From Eopsaltria australis (Eukaryota; Chordata; Aves; Passeriformes; Petroicidae): a DNA stretch of 64,000 bases. Every line of letters begins with the position of its first letter. The first letter of the stretch is position 1. Shown here piece after piece: positions 10,590 to 21,060 of this stretch. The stretch lies in the NCBI GenBank assembly GCA_034509425.1, contig JAVTVJ010000296.1, positions 2,411,001 through 2,475,000 on the forward strand, in the 5' to 3' direction. Made by a program: the position numbers and the translations under genes. Below the pieces are notes generated by a model. The model did no database searches. It saw only the letters and a program-made list of their open reading frames with translations, and was not told where the DNA came from.

Positions 10590-11150
10590 GGGGTGAGCAT
10601 CCCAAAAGTGGCTGTAGTGCACCGGGGACTGCAGGGACCTCATGGGACCAGCAACCCTATGGGGTGACAGCAGTGCACACATCCCTATGGGGGAGAAACC
10701 CTATGGGGTTACAGCAACCATGTGGGGTGACAGCACTGCACCAGTCCCTATAGGATGAGCATCCTTATGGGGTGACAGCCACCCCCTGGAGTGACACTGA
10801 TGCCCAGTCCCTGTAGGATAACAGCAACCATATGGGGTGACGGTGAAGTACCAGCCCCTATAGGATGAGCATTCCTATGGGATAACAGCAATCCTACAGG
10901 GTGACAGCAATGCACCAGTCTCTATAGGATGAGCACCTCATGGGATGACAGCAACCCAAGGGTGACAACACAGCACCAGTCCCTCTGGGGTGAGCAGCTC
11001 TGTGGGATGACAACCCTAAGGGGTGACACCAACCCTCCGGGGGTGACAGCAATGCTGCTCTGGAGTCAGCAACCCTACAGGGGCGACACTGATGCACGAG
11101 TTCCTGTGGGGTGACAGCAACCCCACGGGGTGACAGCAACGCACCAGGGC
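10590..11150. repeat. Degenerate minisatellite in intron 1 (about 20-bp unit, roughly 60-bp higher-order period)
   Basis: About 560 bp are built from variants of CCCTATGGGGTGACAGCAA and CACCAGTCCCTATAGGATGA. The CCAGTCCCTATAGGATGAGC variant recurs near 10741, 10851, 10915 and 10976. Copies are strongly diverged and irregularly spaced. The array ends at the edge of the CpG island, roughly 100 bp from the exon 1 donor. Confidence 0.85.
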
Positions 11151-11255
11151 CTAAGGGTTCGTCCCTCCATCCCCCGCCCAGGGCTGCCCGCGATGCAGCA
11201 GCCGCCAGGGGCCGGGGATCCCCGCCCTCGCCGCTGGGGTGACCCGGTACGTTAC

Positions 11256-11415
11256 CCGCATCCCCGCCGGGCAGGGCGGGCGGCAGCGTGGCCGTGTAGA
11301 GAGCAGCCACGGCAGCGCCCAGCGCCCCGGCGGCTCCTCCCGCCCCGCTCCCTATCCCGGTGCCGGTGCCGGTGCCGCTCCCGGTGCCGATCCCGGCCCC
11401 GGCCCCCGTGCCCAT
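11256..11415 (-). CDS. TMEM260: TMEM260 coding exon 1 (start codon to phase-1 donor)
   Basis: This is the first coding exon of TMEM260, an ER multi-pass membrane protein of the DUF2723/GT-C class reported to O-mannosylate IPT domains of plexins, MET and RON. The ATG is at 11415-11413. The 160 nt encode 53 codons plus one base. After a low-complexity Gly/Thr/Ala stretch (residues 2-30) comes ALGAAVAALYTATLPPALPG, the start of the first membrane segment, then GDA. Human TMEM260 as I remember it has [20 protein letters not shown] at the same distance from its Met, 40 residues before the TxTLPP block, which supports this start. The exon ends GATGCGG|GTAACG. The leftover G joins GG of exon 2 to make the Gly of GGDAGE. 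The frame stays open upstream to 11724, so a longer N-terminus cannot be excluded. The Gly-Thr stretch differs from the human N-terminus. Confidence 0.87.
11359..11412 (-). repeat. TMEM260: GC-rich coding hexamer repeat in TMEM260 exon 1
   Basis: Imperfect GGCACC/GGCACG/GGGATC-type hexamers on the minus strand encode the Gly-Thr/Gly-Ala/Gly-Ile run (residues about 2-20). Hexamer units keep the frame when copy number changes, so length variation between individuals or species is expected. Confidence 0.8.
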
Positions 11416-11849
11416 GTGCGCCGCCACCTTCCGGATTCGGCCGCGCGGGGCGGGCGGGCTGTGCCATCCACCGCCTCGCGGGGGGAGCAGCCCTGTACCT
11501 CTCGCCTTCTCGCTCTCCCCAGACCGCCTCACGGGACTCCCCTTATCTCTAACACCCACAGAGATAAAAGGAAGAGCTGCGAACCCGGTGAGGCGATTCA
11601 GCGCGGCCTGCCGTTCTCTTCCATGCTCCCCCTCTGAGAAGAGTTGGTACGGCCGGAGGGGGCGCGGCTGAGGGCGAGTGCTCCCGGGCGAGCGGGCGGG
11701 ACCAACGCGCGCGGGGGGGAACAACGGGGCGAAACCACCGCGGAGAGGCGGGGGGAGCAGGGGAGCGGAGCGGAGCGCGTCCTGCGGCTCCCTCGCTCCC
11801 GGGATCGTCCCTTCAGGACGAGGTTTTTTTTAAGGATCAGCGCCTTCTG

Positions 11850-12447
11850 TCCGCTCTCAGACACATCAAACCCCTCCTCGGACAGTGCTGGGTGCATTCT
11901 GCAGCCCGCCCACCACAGCCGCCGTGTGCCCGCACACAGATAATAAAGATTTAACCCCTGGATGGGGTGGCAGGAGATGCTGGTGAAGGGAGAAGATTGG
12001 AGGTGTCAGCGCACGGAATATTAAAAGCAGCGATTCCCGCTGCGGGAAGTAGTTAAGGAAGGCAAATAGCATCCCGAGACCTATCGATAGAGGACTAAAA
12101 CACATCCGTGGAAATCATTATGGGATTGTGCGGAAAGAGCGGCGAGGCCATACCTGGAGAATTGAGGCAGATTAAAGAGAGGCTTTTGAATACAAATGAA
12201 AAAGGTATAGAAGAGGGTAACGAGGATAATAAACAGCCTGATGGATTAGATCTAAGTGGAGACGTTAGAAAATTAGGTTTGCATTTATTAAGGGAGGAAA
12301 AAAAAAAGAGCAGGATTAAGGGCTGCCACAACTGAGGGAGCACACGCCGTGTTCTGGGGGCTGGAGAAACTCCTGCCGAGGGGCCCTGAGCACAAAACCC
12401 CTGAAAGATAGGACCAAGGAAGGCATTAAGGGAATGTCCCCAACATA
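11850..12447. other. Upstream flank of TMEM260, A-rich unique segment
   Basis: After the CpG island the sequence becomes A-rich and complex (12090-12320). A 75-codon frame at 12108-12335 (MEIIMGLCGKSGEAIPGELR...) has mixed codons but no recognisable family and no clear splice context. TATCGATA lies at 12082-12089. It could be a first exon of a divergent transcript or a CNE. Confidence 0.35.
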
Positions 12448-12906
12448 GGAGGGACATGGACCTGCTGGAGAGAGACCAGAGGAGATGATTTGAGGGATGG
12501 AGCCCCTCTGCTGTGAGGAAAGGCTGAGAGAGATGGGGTTGTTTGGCCTGGAGAAGAGGAGGCTTTGGGGTGACCTCATTGCACCCCTGAAGGGGCTCCA
12601 AGGGATCTAGAAAGGAACTTTTTACAAAAGCATGGAGTGATAGGACAAGGGGGAATGGCTTCAAAGTAAAAGAGAGTAGGTTTAGATGGGATATTGGGAA
12701 GGAATTCTTCCCTGTGAGGGTGGGCAGGCCCTGGCACAGGGTGCCCAGAGAAGCTGTGGCTGCCCCTGGATCCCTGGAGTGTTCCAGGCCAGGCTGGATG
12801 GGACTTGGAGCAGCCTGGGATAGTGGAAGGTGTCCCTGTCTGTGCAGGGGTGGAATGAGATGGGCTTTGAGGTCCCTTCCAACCCAAACCATCTATGATT
12901 TTATGA
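12448..12906 (+). mobile_element. CR1 LINE 3' fragment, about 460 bp
   Basis: The fragment runs from GGACATGGACCTGCTGGAGA through GGGGTGACCTCATTGC, GGGGGAATGGCTTCAAAGTA, CAGAGAAGCTGTGGCTGCCC and CCTTCCAACCCAAACCATCT to a short ATGATTTTATGA tail. It is the 3' end of the CR1 ORF2 plus the 3' UTR, 5'-truncated as usual. Antisense open frames across it (12095-12892) are not genes. Confidence 0.95.
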
Positions 12907-13200
12907 ATTTAGGGAAGCTCTATGCACTCAGCTCACAAAAGCTGAAGTTTCGACCTGCTCAGAAGCCACTGGGGCTGCTGGAGGAGCTGCTGTTGGAGGG
13001 TGTGAGCACCATCTGCAGAAAGCCTGGTCCCAGTGGCTGCCTCCCATCCCAAAGGGAACCTCCCAGCCCCGTGGTGACCAAAAGCCTCCACAAACTCAAC
13101 TCCTTGGCAGGTTTGTGCCGCTGTTGGCCGAGGTTCATCGGGGAGAGGAAAAAGACATGTTCCAATCCTCCGCCAGCCATTGTCACTATGGAAATGAGCG
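12907..13200. other. Unique sequence, nothing recognised
   Basis: Moderately GC-rich sequence between a CR1 and a CNE-like block, with no coding or repeat assignment. Confidence 0.5.
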
Positions 13201-13660
13201 GGGTCATTGTTCCCGCGCCCGTTGGGGCTCCTAAAATGTAATTTTAGCAGCAAAGTGCGCAGCCTGTGTGTGAAAAGCAGGCTGGTGGCGAGGCTCTTTA
13301 TCCGGAGCGTGGCTTTTTTCTTTGCCGTATTTTTCCTTCTTTGTGTTTCCCTTGGAAAAGGCATCCAAAGACAAATGTTAACCGTGGCTGATTACAATTA
13401 TATTGATGGGGGAGGTAGCAATTTACGGGCAAATATCGAAACGTGGAAGAATGGCTGGTAATAATAGGGTGAGGACAAACTGTTCTTTAATTGTCCTGCA
13501 AGTTGTTTTATATCTTTGTCATGCAGAAACTGGAACTTTTAGGGTGCCAGTGACAAAGTACTTTGCTGTAATGTGGTAGGGCAGGCTCACAGCAGCCTTT
13601 ATCTTACTGAATAACTACCACCGTTTCAAAGGCTGGGATTACAGGCACACTTTATGTTGA
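13200..13660. promoter_or_regulatory. Candidate CNE about 2 kb upstream of TMEM260
   Basis: A complex block of about 450 bp without transposon traces, following the near-palindromic CATTGTCACTATGGAAATGA (13179-13198). It contains GATTACAATTATATTGATGG (13390-13409) and several other homeodomain-like cores. No coding exon was recognised. Confidence 0.45.
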
Positions 13661-14270
13661 AAAGGGGAATTTACATGTTTCTTCTGTAAGCAGAAATCTA
13701 TTAATTCGTGAGATTTGCCTCCCCTTTCTTCATCAGCCATGACCCAGGGGTCCAGCCAAGAGAGGAAGGACATTCAGACCTCCTTTTTTTTGGTGTTTTA
13801 GGGACAGGTAAGATATTTTTTGGCCATTTTCACCCACACTGTGGAAGCTGGGAGTTGTCCAAACCCAGGTTAGATTCACCTCACCACAGTCTTTCTGAAA
13901 GCTTTGAGTATGTGCTTAACAGCAATTAAAAAAAAAAAAAAAAAAGTATTACTTAGGAAAAAAAAAACCCAACACTGGGGCAAGTGGAAAGCATTTGAAA
14001 GACAGCCTCGTGCTACACAGAGAGATTTATTTTAAAAAAAAAAAAATCCCTGGAACTTGTAGCACGAGAGCATACTCTAGTGGCAACCGAGCAAAGAAAG
14101 TGCTCTGGTTTGTGCAGTGTCTTGATAAAACGCCTCCCACCTTTCCTCGGGAGGCTTTTTCTCTCCTGTCTCCTCCAGCTCCACGCTCCGTGCTCAGCCT
14201 GACAGGAAATACCCAAGGCAGGCAGAGAAAATAAACAGGAACTGCTAAAAGTAATTTTAAAACACATCTT
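13661..14270. other. Unique sequence with A runs
   Basis: Ordinary sequence with poly-A runs at 13928-13945 and 14034-14046. Nothing else was recognised. Confidence 0.5.
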
Positions 14271-14885
14271 GGGAACGTATCTTCCCCAAAATGAGTGTGT
14301 ACTTAGAGAGTTGTCTTTTTAGCAGGCTCTGTTGCAGATTTTCTCCTGAGAGACACAGTTTAGAGGAGGCAGGAGATAGGAAAAGGGAGAATAATACTTA
14401 AAGCAAATTCTATTCACCCATGGCAGTGTCATTACAAACTTGAATGAGCACAGTTATTGCAAATAAATAAAAACAATAGACCAGAACCAGTTTTACATAA
14501 GAAAATACTGAAATACTGTTCAATTAGTCCTAAGCTTTAGTTAAACCTTTTCTTTTGCCCATCAGGTGATAAGGTTAATACAGAAAGCACTCAACTGCTG
14601 TACTTGTGTAACAACAGTCAGCACCCATTTAATGAACTCACACGTACACACGTTTAGCAAAGCTTCAATATTGTCAGCGCTGGGCTGGCACAGAATTTTA
14701 ATGGCAGAGTAGCCAGCCTGGGCTTCATTCTGAACAATATCCCAGTGCAAGGAGAGCAGGTCCTCGTGGGGACCACCAACCACACAAATGAGCACAGCTC
14801 CTATATTTAAACAAGAAGTTTGGCAGAATTTCCACTGGCGATGTATGGCCGCCCGCAAAGCAGGAGAAAGGAGGGTTATGCTGCT
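14270..14885. promoter_or_regulatory. Candidate CNE or unrecognised ancient exon
   Basis: A complex, repeat-free block. Its minus strand holds a 98-codon frame (14858-14562) whose translation (for example KFCQTSCLNIGAVLICVVGG) looks less biased than the surrounding chance frames, but I recognise no family and see no convincing acceptor/donor pair. A CNE is the simpler reading; an old processed pseudogene fragment is the alternative. Confidence 0.35.
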
Positions 14886-16535
14886 TTTATTTGCTCTTAA
14901 GTTGCTTGAATAAGCTGCTTTTTATGGCTTGCTTGTTGAGGGGGGCTAGAGCAGGCTCCCAAATCTCAGTTACAGCAATGTGGCTGCAGTGGATGTGGTG
15001 CAGAAGGAGTTTCCAAAGGGAATAAAGTGGAATAAAAGCACACCCGGCCCAGGGAGCATCCTGTTGTCCCTGGCCGTGGGGTTCTCTCTGCCCCATCCTG
15101 AAAAAGCACATTTTCAAGGTACATCCAGCCATCAAGGACATGCTTGAATGTGGCTGGTCACCAAAAGCATGTGGGAACCTCTGTGCTGGCTCCTGGTATT
15201 CTCCCTGGCCATCCAAAGGACCCAGATGCACACACTGCACATCCACCAGGAAACCCCTTGTGAACCCCCCAAATTCAAAAGAAACGTAAAGATCTCCCAG
15301 GTGAGAAGGGCTCAAAGGTCTGGGAGAAGACAGGGGTTCAGTTCCACAGGAAAACAGACTTGGTTCCACTGCTGCCAGGACAGCTTGTTCTTTGTTTCAA
15401 AGCTCAGCTTCATTTTATTCCCCAAATAGGAAAATGGACTGAACTAATTTCCCTGTGCAGATCTTGTTTCTCTCAGTTTTGCACCTTTGTCAGAAAGGCT
15501 TTATTGACGTGCAGAAGACTCCAGTCTCTTCCTGAACCAGTCTCAGTGGCCTCCCAGCTGACTGAGCAGTCACGGATCCCATTTGTCTCAGTTGGTTTTC
15601 CCAGAACTCTGACAATTATCCCTATGTTTTCACACCTGGTTTCCTCAAACTAATATTATTTATTTATCCCTATGCCTTATTGGCACACCCAGGTCTGGTG
15701 TCTGATCTGCACAGTGACCCCACCACCACGTCACAGACCATCTTCTCTGGCTGCTGCACCCCTTGAGGGCCTTGTTCCCTTCATCCCTGGGCTGCTCCAT
15801 CACTCTCTGGTAAGTGTTTGGAAAAAGGGAACTTTTTCATCCTTCTTTTAATTACAGGTGTAGGACATCAATTTCCAGCTCATATTTTGATGGCCAAACT
15901 CACAGCCTGGCCCAAGAAATGCCCACACACAGCATGTGGCTGAAAATCTGTACCAGAATTCAGGGGCCTCCAGGGTTCAAAACTCTCATTTATTCACCTG
16001 TGCTCACAGGTCCAGTAAAACTCATCAAGGTAAAACTCATTTAGGTAAAAATTTTTCACACTCCATCAGTCCTCTCTGTTTCATTCCCATTTTTAAAGCT
16101 TCTATCAGAATTGTGTCAGCTGAGGATCATGTTCAGGGAATTTGCACAAAGGATGTCAAGCAGGACAGGAGTTTCACCCTCCCAAATTGCTCTCTTTACC
16201 TTGTTTAACCTGTATTTTCCTACCTGGCCCTGCCTTATCTTTGTTGTGTTCCTCCATGGAACAAATCCTTGGTACTGCTACTCGTGGTTAAGCTACCCCA
16301 GGTTGTGTTTTATTCCAGCTGGAAATGAATGCAGCTCCAGAGTCAGTCCCAAAACCTGTGTTCTCCCACAGGGTTTTTGTATTAATCTCATTCTGGTAAG
16401 ATTATAACAGGAACCTTTTCTCCTCCAAGCTGTTCTGCATAGCTGAGGTTACAGACAAGGTTTGTGATGTGTTGCTACATGGCCAAAATGAACTTGTGGA
16501 GATGCTGAGGAGCAGGTAGTGTTGGAACAGAGGAG
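14886..16535. other. Unique intergenic sequence
   Basis: About 1.6 kb with ordinary composition and short chance frames on both strands. No known repeat family, RNA or exon was recognised. AAAACTCAT recurs at 16017-16025 and 16032-16040. Confidence 0.5.
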
Positions 16536-16539
16536 AGAT

Positions 16540-16699
16540 GGTGGAATTGCCACATCCCTGGAATTGTCCAAAGCCAGGTTGGAAAGGACTTGGAGCAACT
16601 TGGGATAGTGGAAGGTGTCCCTGTCCATGGCAGGGGGTGGAATGAGATGGGCTTTAAGGTCTCTTCCAAACCAAACCATTCTATGATTCAATGATTCCC
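16540..16699 (+). mobile_element. CR1 LINE 3' tail fragment
   Basis: CCCTGGAATTGTCCAAAGCC through CTTGGGATAGTGGAAGGTGT and CTTCCAAACCAAACCATTC to ATGATTCAATGATTCC, which keeps two copies of the CR1 terminal octamer repeat. Confidence 0.93.
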
Positions 16700-17499
16700 A
16701 TTTCCCTGTATCCAGCAGCCCTGTTGATAGCCCTCTAAGCTCTGTCAGAGGTGTGCCAGCATGCAGGACGTGCCATTTTGTGGATAGTTCATGTTACCTG
16801 GAGAGCTTCAATGTGAAAAATCCAAGTTTTGGAGGGAGGAGAGTTGGGAGGTTCACCCATGGACAGGATTTTGAGTTGGGCTGAGTGGGCTGGTTTGCTT
16901 TTGTTAGTCCCTGTCCCAGTGGGTGGCAGTCCCAGAGCTGCTGTTTTTATTACACAGGAGCAGAACACAATATTCTTTCCTTACAGTAATGGCTGAACCA
17001 TTTAAGCATAAACCTCACCTAAAATTCAGGCTGGGACAGTGAGATTCTCCATAGCTTCATAAACCAAGCCTCTGCCAAACCTCAGGCACATTTCCTTCAG
17101 CACACTGGTGGTGACAGGAGTGTGTCCCAGCTCAGCAGCATCCCCACAGCTCAGATGGAATTTTACCCTCCACGCATCCAGGGAAATCTCCTGAACATGC
17201 TCATCCCTTGTTTCAAGGTCTGCACAGGTCCTGCAGTTGTTCTCCTTAGAGGTCAGGAAGCACAAAAACAGAATCAGGATACTTTGGCTCCGTCTCCATT
17301 TCCTGTGGAAGGCCGGGCTAGGAAACAGATTAAATGGATTACATTAAATCCAGATTAAATCCTGGCGTATTCCCAGACCCGGCTTGCCCGTTCACATCAC
17401 CAGTTGCTCAGCACCCATGTGGCCACAGCACTCCATGAGAAGTCCATGCCCAAACCAGCTGCCTTGTGGGAGATGTTGTGGGAAGGACCCCAAAATCTT
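16700..17499. other. Unique intergenic sequence, nothing recognised
   Basis: Ordinary composition; no repeat, RNA or coding assignment. Confidence 0.5.
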
Positions 17500-17608
17500 C
17501 ATGGAATGGTTTGGGTTCGAAGAGACCTTAAAGCCCATCTCATTTCACCCCCTGCCATGGGCAGGGACACCTCCCACTGTCCCAGGCTGCTCCAAACCCC
17601 ATCCCACA
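17500..17608 (-). mobile_element. CR1 LINE 3' tail fragment, reverse orientation
   Basis: GGAATGGTTTGGGTTCGAAG followed by CCCCCTGCCATGGGCAGGGA and CAGGCTGCTCCAAACCCCAT is the reverse complement of the CR1 3' end, cut off after about 110 bp. Confidence 0.93.
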
Positions 17609-20400
17609 GAGAGAGAAATCTTCCAATCTGGTACTGCCCAGTCATGGATTTGAGCCTTCCCTGAGCACCTTTTTAACACCAAACACCGACAATCACAAGA
17701 AAACAACATTTAACATGAAGCCAAGGGAGCTTCTAAAGGACAGTGCCTGAAGTTGCCACAGCTTCTAATTTAGGAGCCTCAGACTTCTCCTCCTCTGCTT
17801 TCTGTCACCTGGCATTTGCAGGCTCCTCTCAAGCCACGATGAGAAAAATGCATCTCATTTTCCAAAGGCCAGAACTGCTGGTGCAGAAAATAGCAAAGTG
17901 CAAGGGGCTGAGCTCTGCTTCTGCCTCCACTGGGATAAATCCAGCTTCCCTCACTGCCTCCAGCTGATTTATTCTCCTTTTGGTGTAACCCGAAGCAGAA
18001 TTTGCCTCTCGATGTTTTTCCACGGCATTAAGGCCTTTGAGGAAAATCCTACAAAAAGATTTAGGCGCAAACAAAATCTCCTGCTTTCCACAAATCTGCC
18101 TGAACTTACACTGCGAAGGGAAGCGCAGGGGAACTGAAGCCTCTTGCAGGGGACAGGGGACTCTCCAGCAGGGTCAGCTGTGCATATATTTACACTTGAT
18201 ATTAGCAGGAAAAAGGGCAAAATGGGTGCACGGTGACCCAAGGTGGTCCAAATGTTCCGTGCTATCACTCCTCCTGGGGTCAAAGGCCTTGTGGGTTGGT
18301 GCCTTGATAAGCTTGGTGAGCTAATGAGCGACAGCTTAATCAGCACAGATAATTCTGCTGCAATATAGGAGGCAATTCCAGCCCTTTTTCTTGTTTTTCA
18401 GGAACCTTGTGGATTTTTTTAAACTCATAAGTACGAGATAATGCCGTACGACTTGACCTTCCCAACAAAGCTTTTTCAGAATAATCTCCACTGGTATTCA
18501 TGAATAGGAGTTTATTTGGGCTGGGTTTTTGTTTATTGTAGCTGTCCAACTGGAAAGAAAACCAGGAAAACTAAGAAGGACCTTTACAATTAATTTAATT
18601 TCTGTACACATGGATGGAATCCATTGGGTGCTGATTTCAAGGAGTCTCTCCTGTTACTTTCTGAGACACCAAGCATGGAGATGTCTGTGAGGTCTCATCT
18701 CTTGTCTACCCAGAAATGACCCAGCTCTGCAGCACTTTTGGGGAAGGAAGTTTTCAGCTAAACACCACAAGCTCTGCACAACCCATCCTTTCACCTGGCA
18801 CTTTCTACCCCTGTGCTGGCCAAAACCACACCTGTGAGAGGCAGCCAGGAGGCCCCCTGAAGCAGCTGTTGTGTCTGGGAGCTGGAGACAAAGAGGCTCT
18901 GCTCAGATGCCCCCTCAGAGTTAGAGAAGGCTGCAGCAGAGCAGGAGGAAGGCAGGACAGTCTGCAGACCCCAGGGTGGCCGCCTTGAACCGCTGTGTTC
19001 CCCGAGACAAGATGTGTCACCAGTCCAGATTGGAGGGTGGGGGATATCCTGTCTCCCACCTCCTTTGGCTGGCTCGAATTTCCCCCGACTGGAATTAAAA
19101 TAAAGAGTCAAGAGGCCGCGTTGCCAAATTCCCTCGGTGGTGGTCAAACAGGAGCTGCTGCCCATCCCCGCCCCTCGCTCGTTTGTTTGTGCCTGTAATC
19201 ACTGGATTTCCCAGCTGGTCTCCCAGCCCAGGACCTGCTTAACTCCAGTCAGCAAACACGAGTAGGGGAATTCAGTCCAAGCAGGCAGGTGCAGTGGCTG
19301 GATAGCTTGTGGATTTCCCTTCTGCCACCAAACAACAGTTACTGCACATATGTTGCGGAGATAAAGCCGTGTTTGCCATCGGAGGGGGAGAAGCCGCAGG
19401 CTCCCTGCAATTCGGGAGTCCTGCTGGCCAAAGAGACGTGACAGAGAAAGGTGTGTGTGTGTGAAAATAAGGGAGGATGCTTTCCCAGCAGTTGAGGAAT
19501 GAAAGCTGAAGCATTTTGATCTCAAATTCTTGCCAACAGGAAATAGCAGTCGTGGAGTTACAGCCATGTCCAGCACTGATGGGAGCATTAGGCTCAGGTT
19601 AGGCTTCCCAAGGAGGATTCTTAAAACATAGGACAGGTCTAAAATTTGCTGTAAGCACCAGCAGGGGTGCAAAAAACCCCTCTGTAATTCCATTTAGCAA
19701 TCTACAGCTTAGCAGAGAGGAGGGTGGGCAGTAATGTGGCCGTGGGCTGTGAGTGCCCCATGAGGAGAAGATTTCTGACTCTGGAAGGATGATTAATTGA
19801 GCAGACAAAACTGAAGTGAGCCTGAAGTGCTAAAAGCTGCAATTAGACAAACTACACCTAGAAGTGAGGTTCTGAGTGGAGGGAATTAAACACTGCATAA
19901 ATCTGGCTGGGATGGCAGATCCCAGTCCACTCCTCTGCATGGTGATGGCCACGCACACGATTTTCTCCTCTTGGTGTTCCCTGTTTCTTTTCCAGCTCCC
20001 TTTCGTCTTTTCCAGGGGATGCAGGGGATATCAGAGCTTGAGATGACTTAAATGTCCCTCAAACCATGAGTGAAGACAGAGAGAAGAGATCCAGACTAGC
20101 AGGGTTCAGTGTTTACCCACTCAGACCAGCTGGGAAGACTTGGCTTTCCCCTAAAGCATTCAGTTTAGGGATAAAGACTCCAAATTTCTTCCCCTGTCCT
20201 ATGCAATGTTTCCAAGGGACTAAGGCAGAGAGGTCCAGCCCCATGTACAGATGTCCTGTACATAAAACCAGTGCCACCAGTGCCTCTGGCCTTATTCCAC
20301 CCCATAAAGCAGCACCCACTCCTGAAGTCCAGGGAGATTCAGGAGGCCAAGGCTGAGAGGAGAGCAAGACCTCCTGTTCCTAACAGCCTCTAATCCCTGC
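17609..20400. other. Unique intergenic sequence
   Basis: 2.8 kb of mixed sequence with only chance open frames (for example 19199-19693 and 18791-19165). A short TG run lies at 19451-19462. No transposon or exon was recognised. Confidence 0.5.
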
Positions 20401-21060
20401 CCTCCATAATCAGTTTTAAAATGGCCATCAAATCTTCCCTCTGCCTCTAATTGAAAAAGTGATGTCAGCAGTAATCTGCTGCCCCAATTTATCCCCATAT
20501 ATTTGGGGAGGTTTTGGGCTAATGCATTGTTTCATAAACATATGTTTTAGCCCAGCCGTGTGTGCACACACACAAAGAGAAAGCTCTGAACACACTGCAC
20601 CAGTTATGGATCCTAATGCCTTAAATATTACTTTTAATACTAATGTCAGATTATTAAAAACATAATCCATTCTTCTGATTGGACCTAATGTAAGCAGGAG
20701 GATAAGAGGACTTCTATCCATGCATTAACACATTTCATGGAGTGTAAAGCCACTTTCTTCCTCTTAAAACATAAGGTCAGGAACTAATAGAATCTGTACT
20801 TGAAGTGGGTTTTTAAAACATATTACATGGAAAGTTTAGTGAAAGTTAATCTGTCGATAAGTGTCGGCTGGAGCTGTGTGGGTAAACAAGAAATAAATGT
20901 AATTCACATGCAATTTTTTCCCCTGTTAAAAACCTATCTGTGCACTTTAAAACATTTATGTTTAAATAGAGCAGAGAGCAGCACTAAGAAGCACTCAGCC
21001 CAAAGCAGCTTTATATAAATGTATTGCAAGGGACTAAAATAAAGTAAGCTACCCAAATCT
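20400..21060. promoter_or_regulatory. Candidate CNE island
   Basis: An AT-rich, complex, transposon-free block sits between GC-rich neighbours, with many TAAT/ATTA cores (about 20600-20800) and a small CA run at 20565-20573. Called on composition and texture only. Confidence 0.4.

Larger units (their letters stand above)
6600..11255 (-). other. TMEM260: Intron 1 of TMEM260
   Basis: This 4656-bp intron joins exon 1 (phase 1) to exon 2. 6600-7600 is AT-rich and CNE-like. 7600-8600 is mixed unique sequence. A CR1 scrap follows at 8606-8675. 8680-10580 shows only ordinary sequence with chance open frames (for example 9500-9910, 10022-10489). A minisatellite fills 10590-11150. Confidence 0.85.
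11150..11850 (-). promoter_or_regulatory. TMEM260: CpG-island promoter and 5' UTR of TMEM260
   Basis: A roughly 700-bp block is very rich in G+C and undepleted in CpG, unlike its surroundings, and contains the TMEM260 start codon. Sp1-type GC boxes lie at 11447-11454 and 11692-11700. Just upstream of the ATG on the minus strand are an ETS-like CCGGAAGGT (11434-11426) and an overlapping AAGGTGGCGGC that differs by one base from a YY1 element, a common pair at housekeeping starts. No TATA box is visible. The transcription start cannot be placed from sequence; it should lie between 11416 and about 11800. CpG islands are often bidirectional, so an antisense transcript to the right is possible but nothing coding was recognised there. 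Confidence 0.75.

Noticed and set aside
10894..11724. 276-codon minus-strand frame containing TMEM260 exon 1
   Set aside because: Only residues in 11256-11415 match TMEM260. The rest is read-through into intron 1 (minisatellite) and into the 5' UTR; the frame stays open because of high GC and repeat content.
12095..12892. 265-codon minus-strand frame
   Set aside because: Antisense of a CR1 3' fragment.
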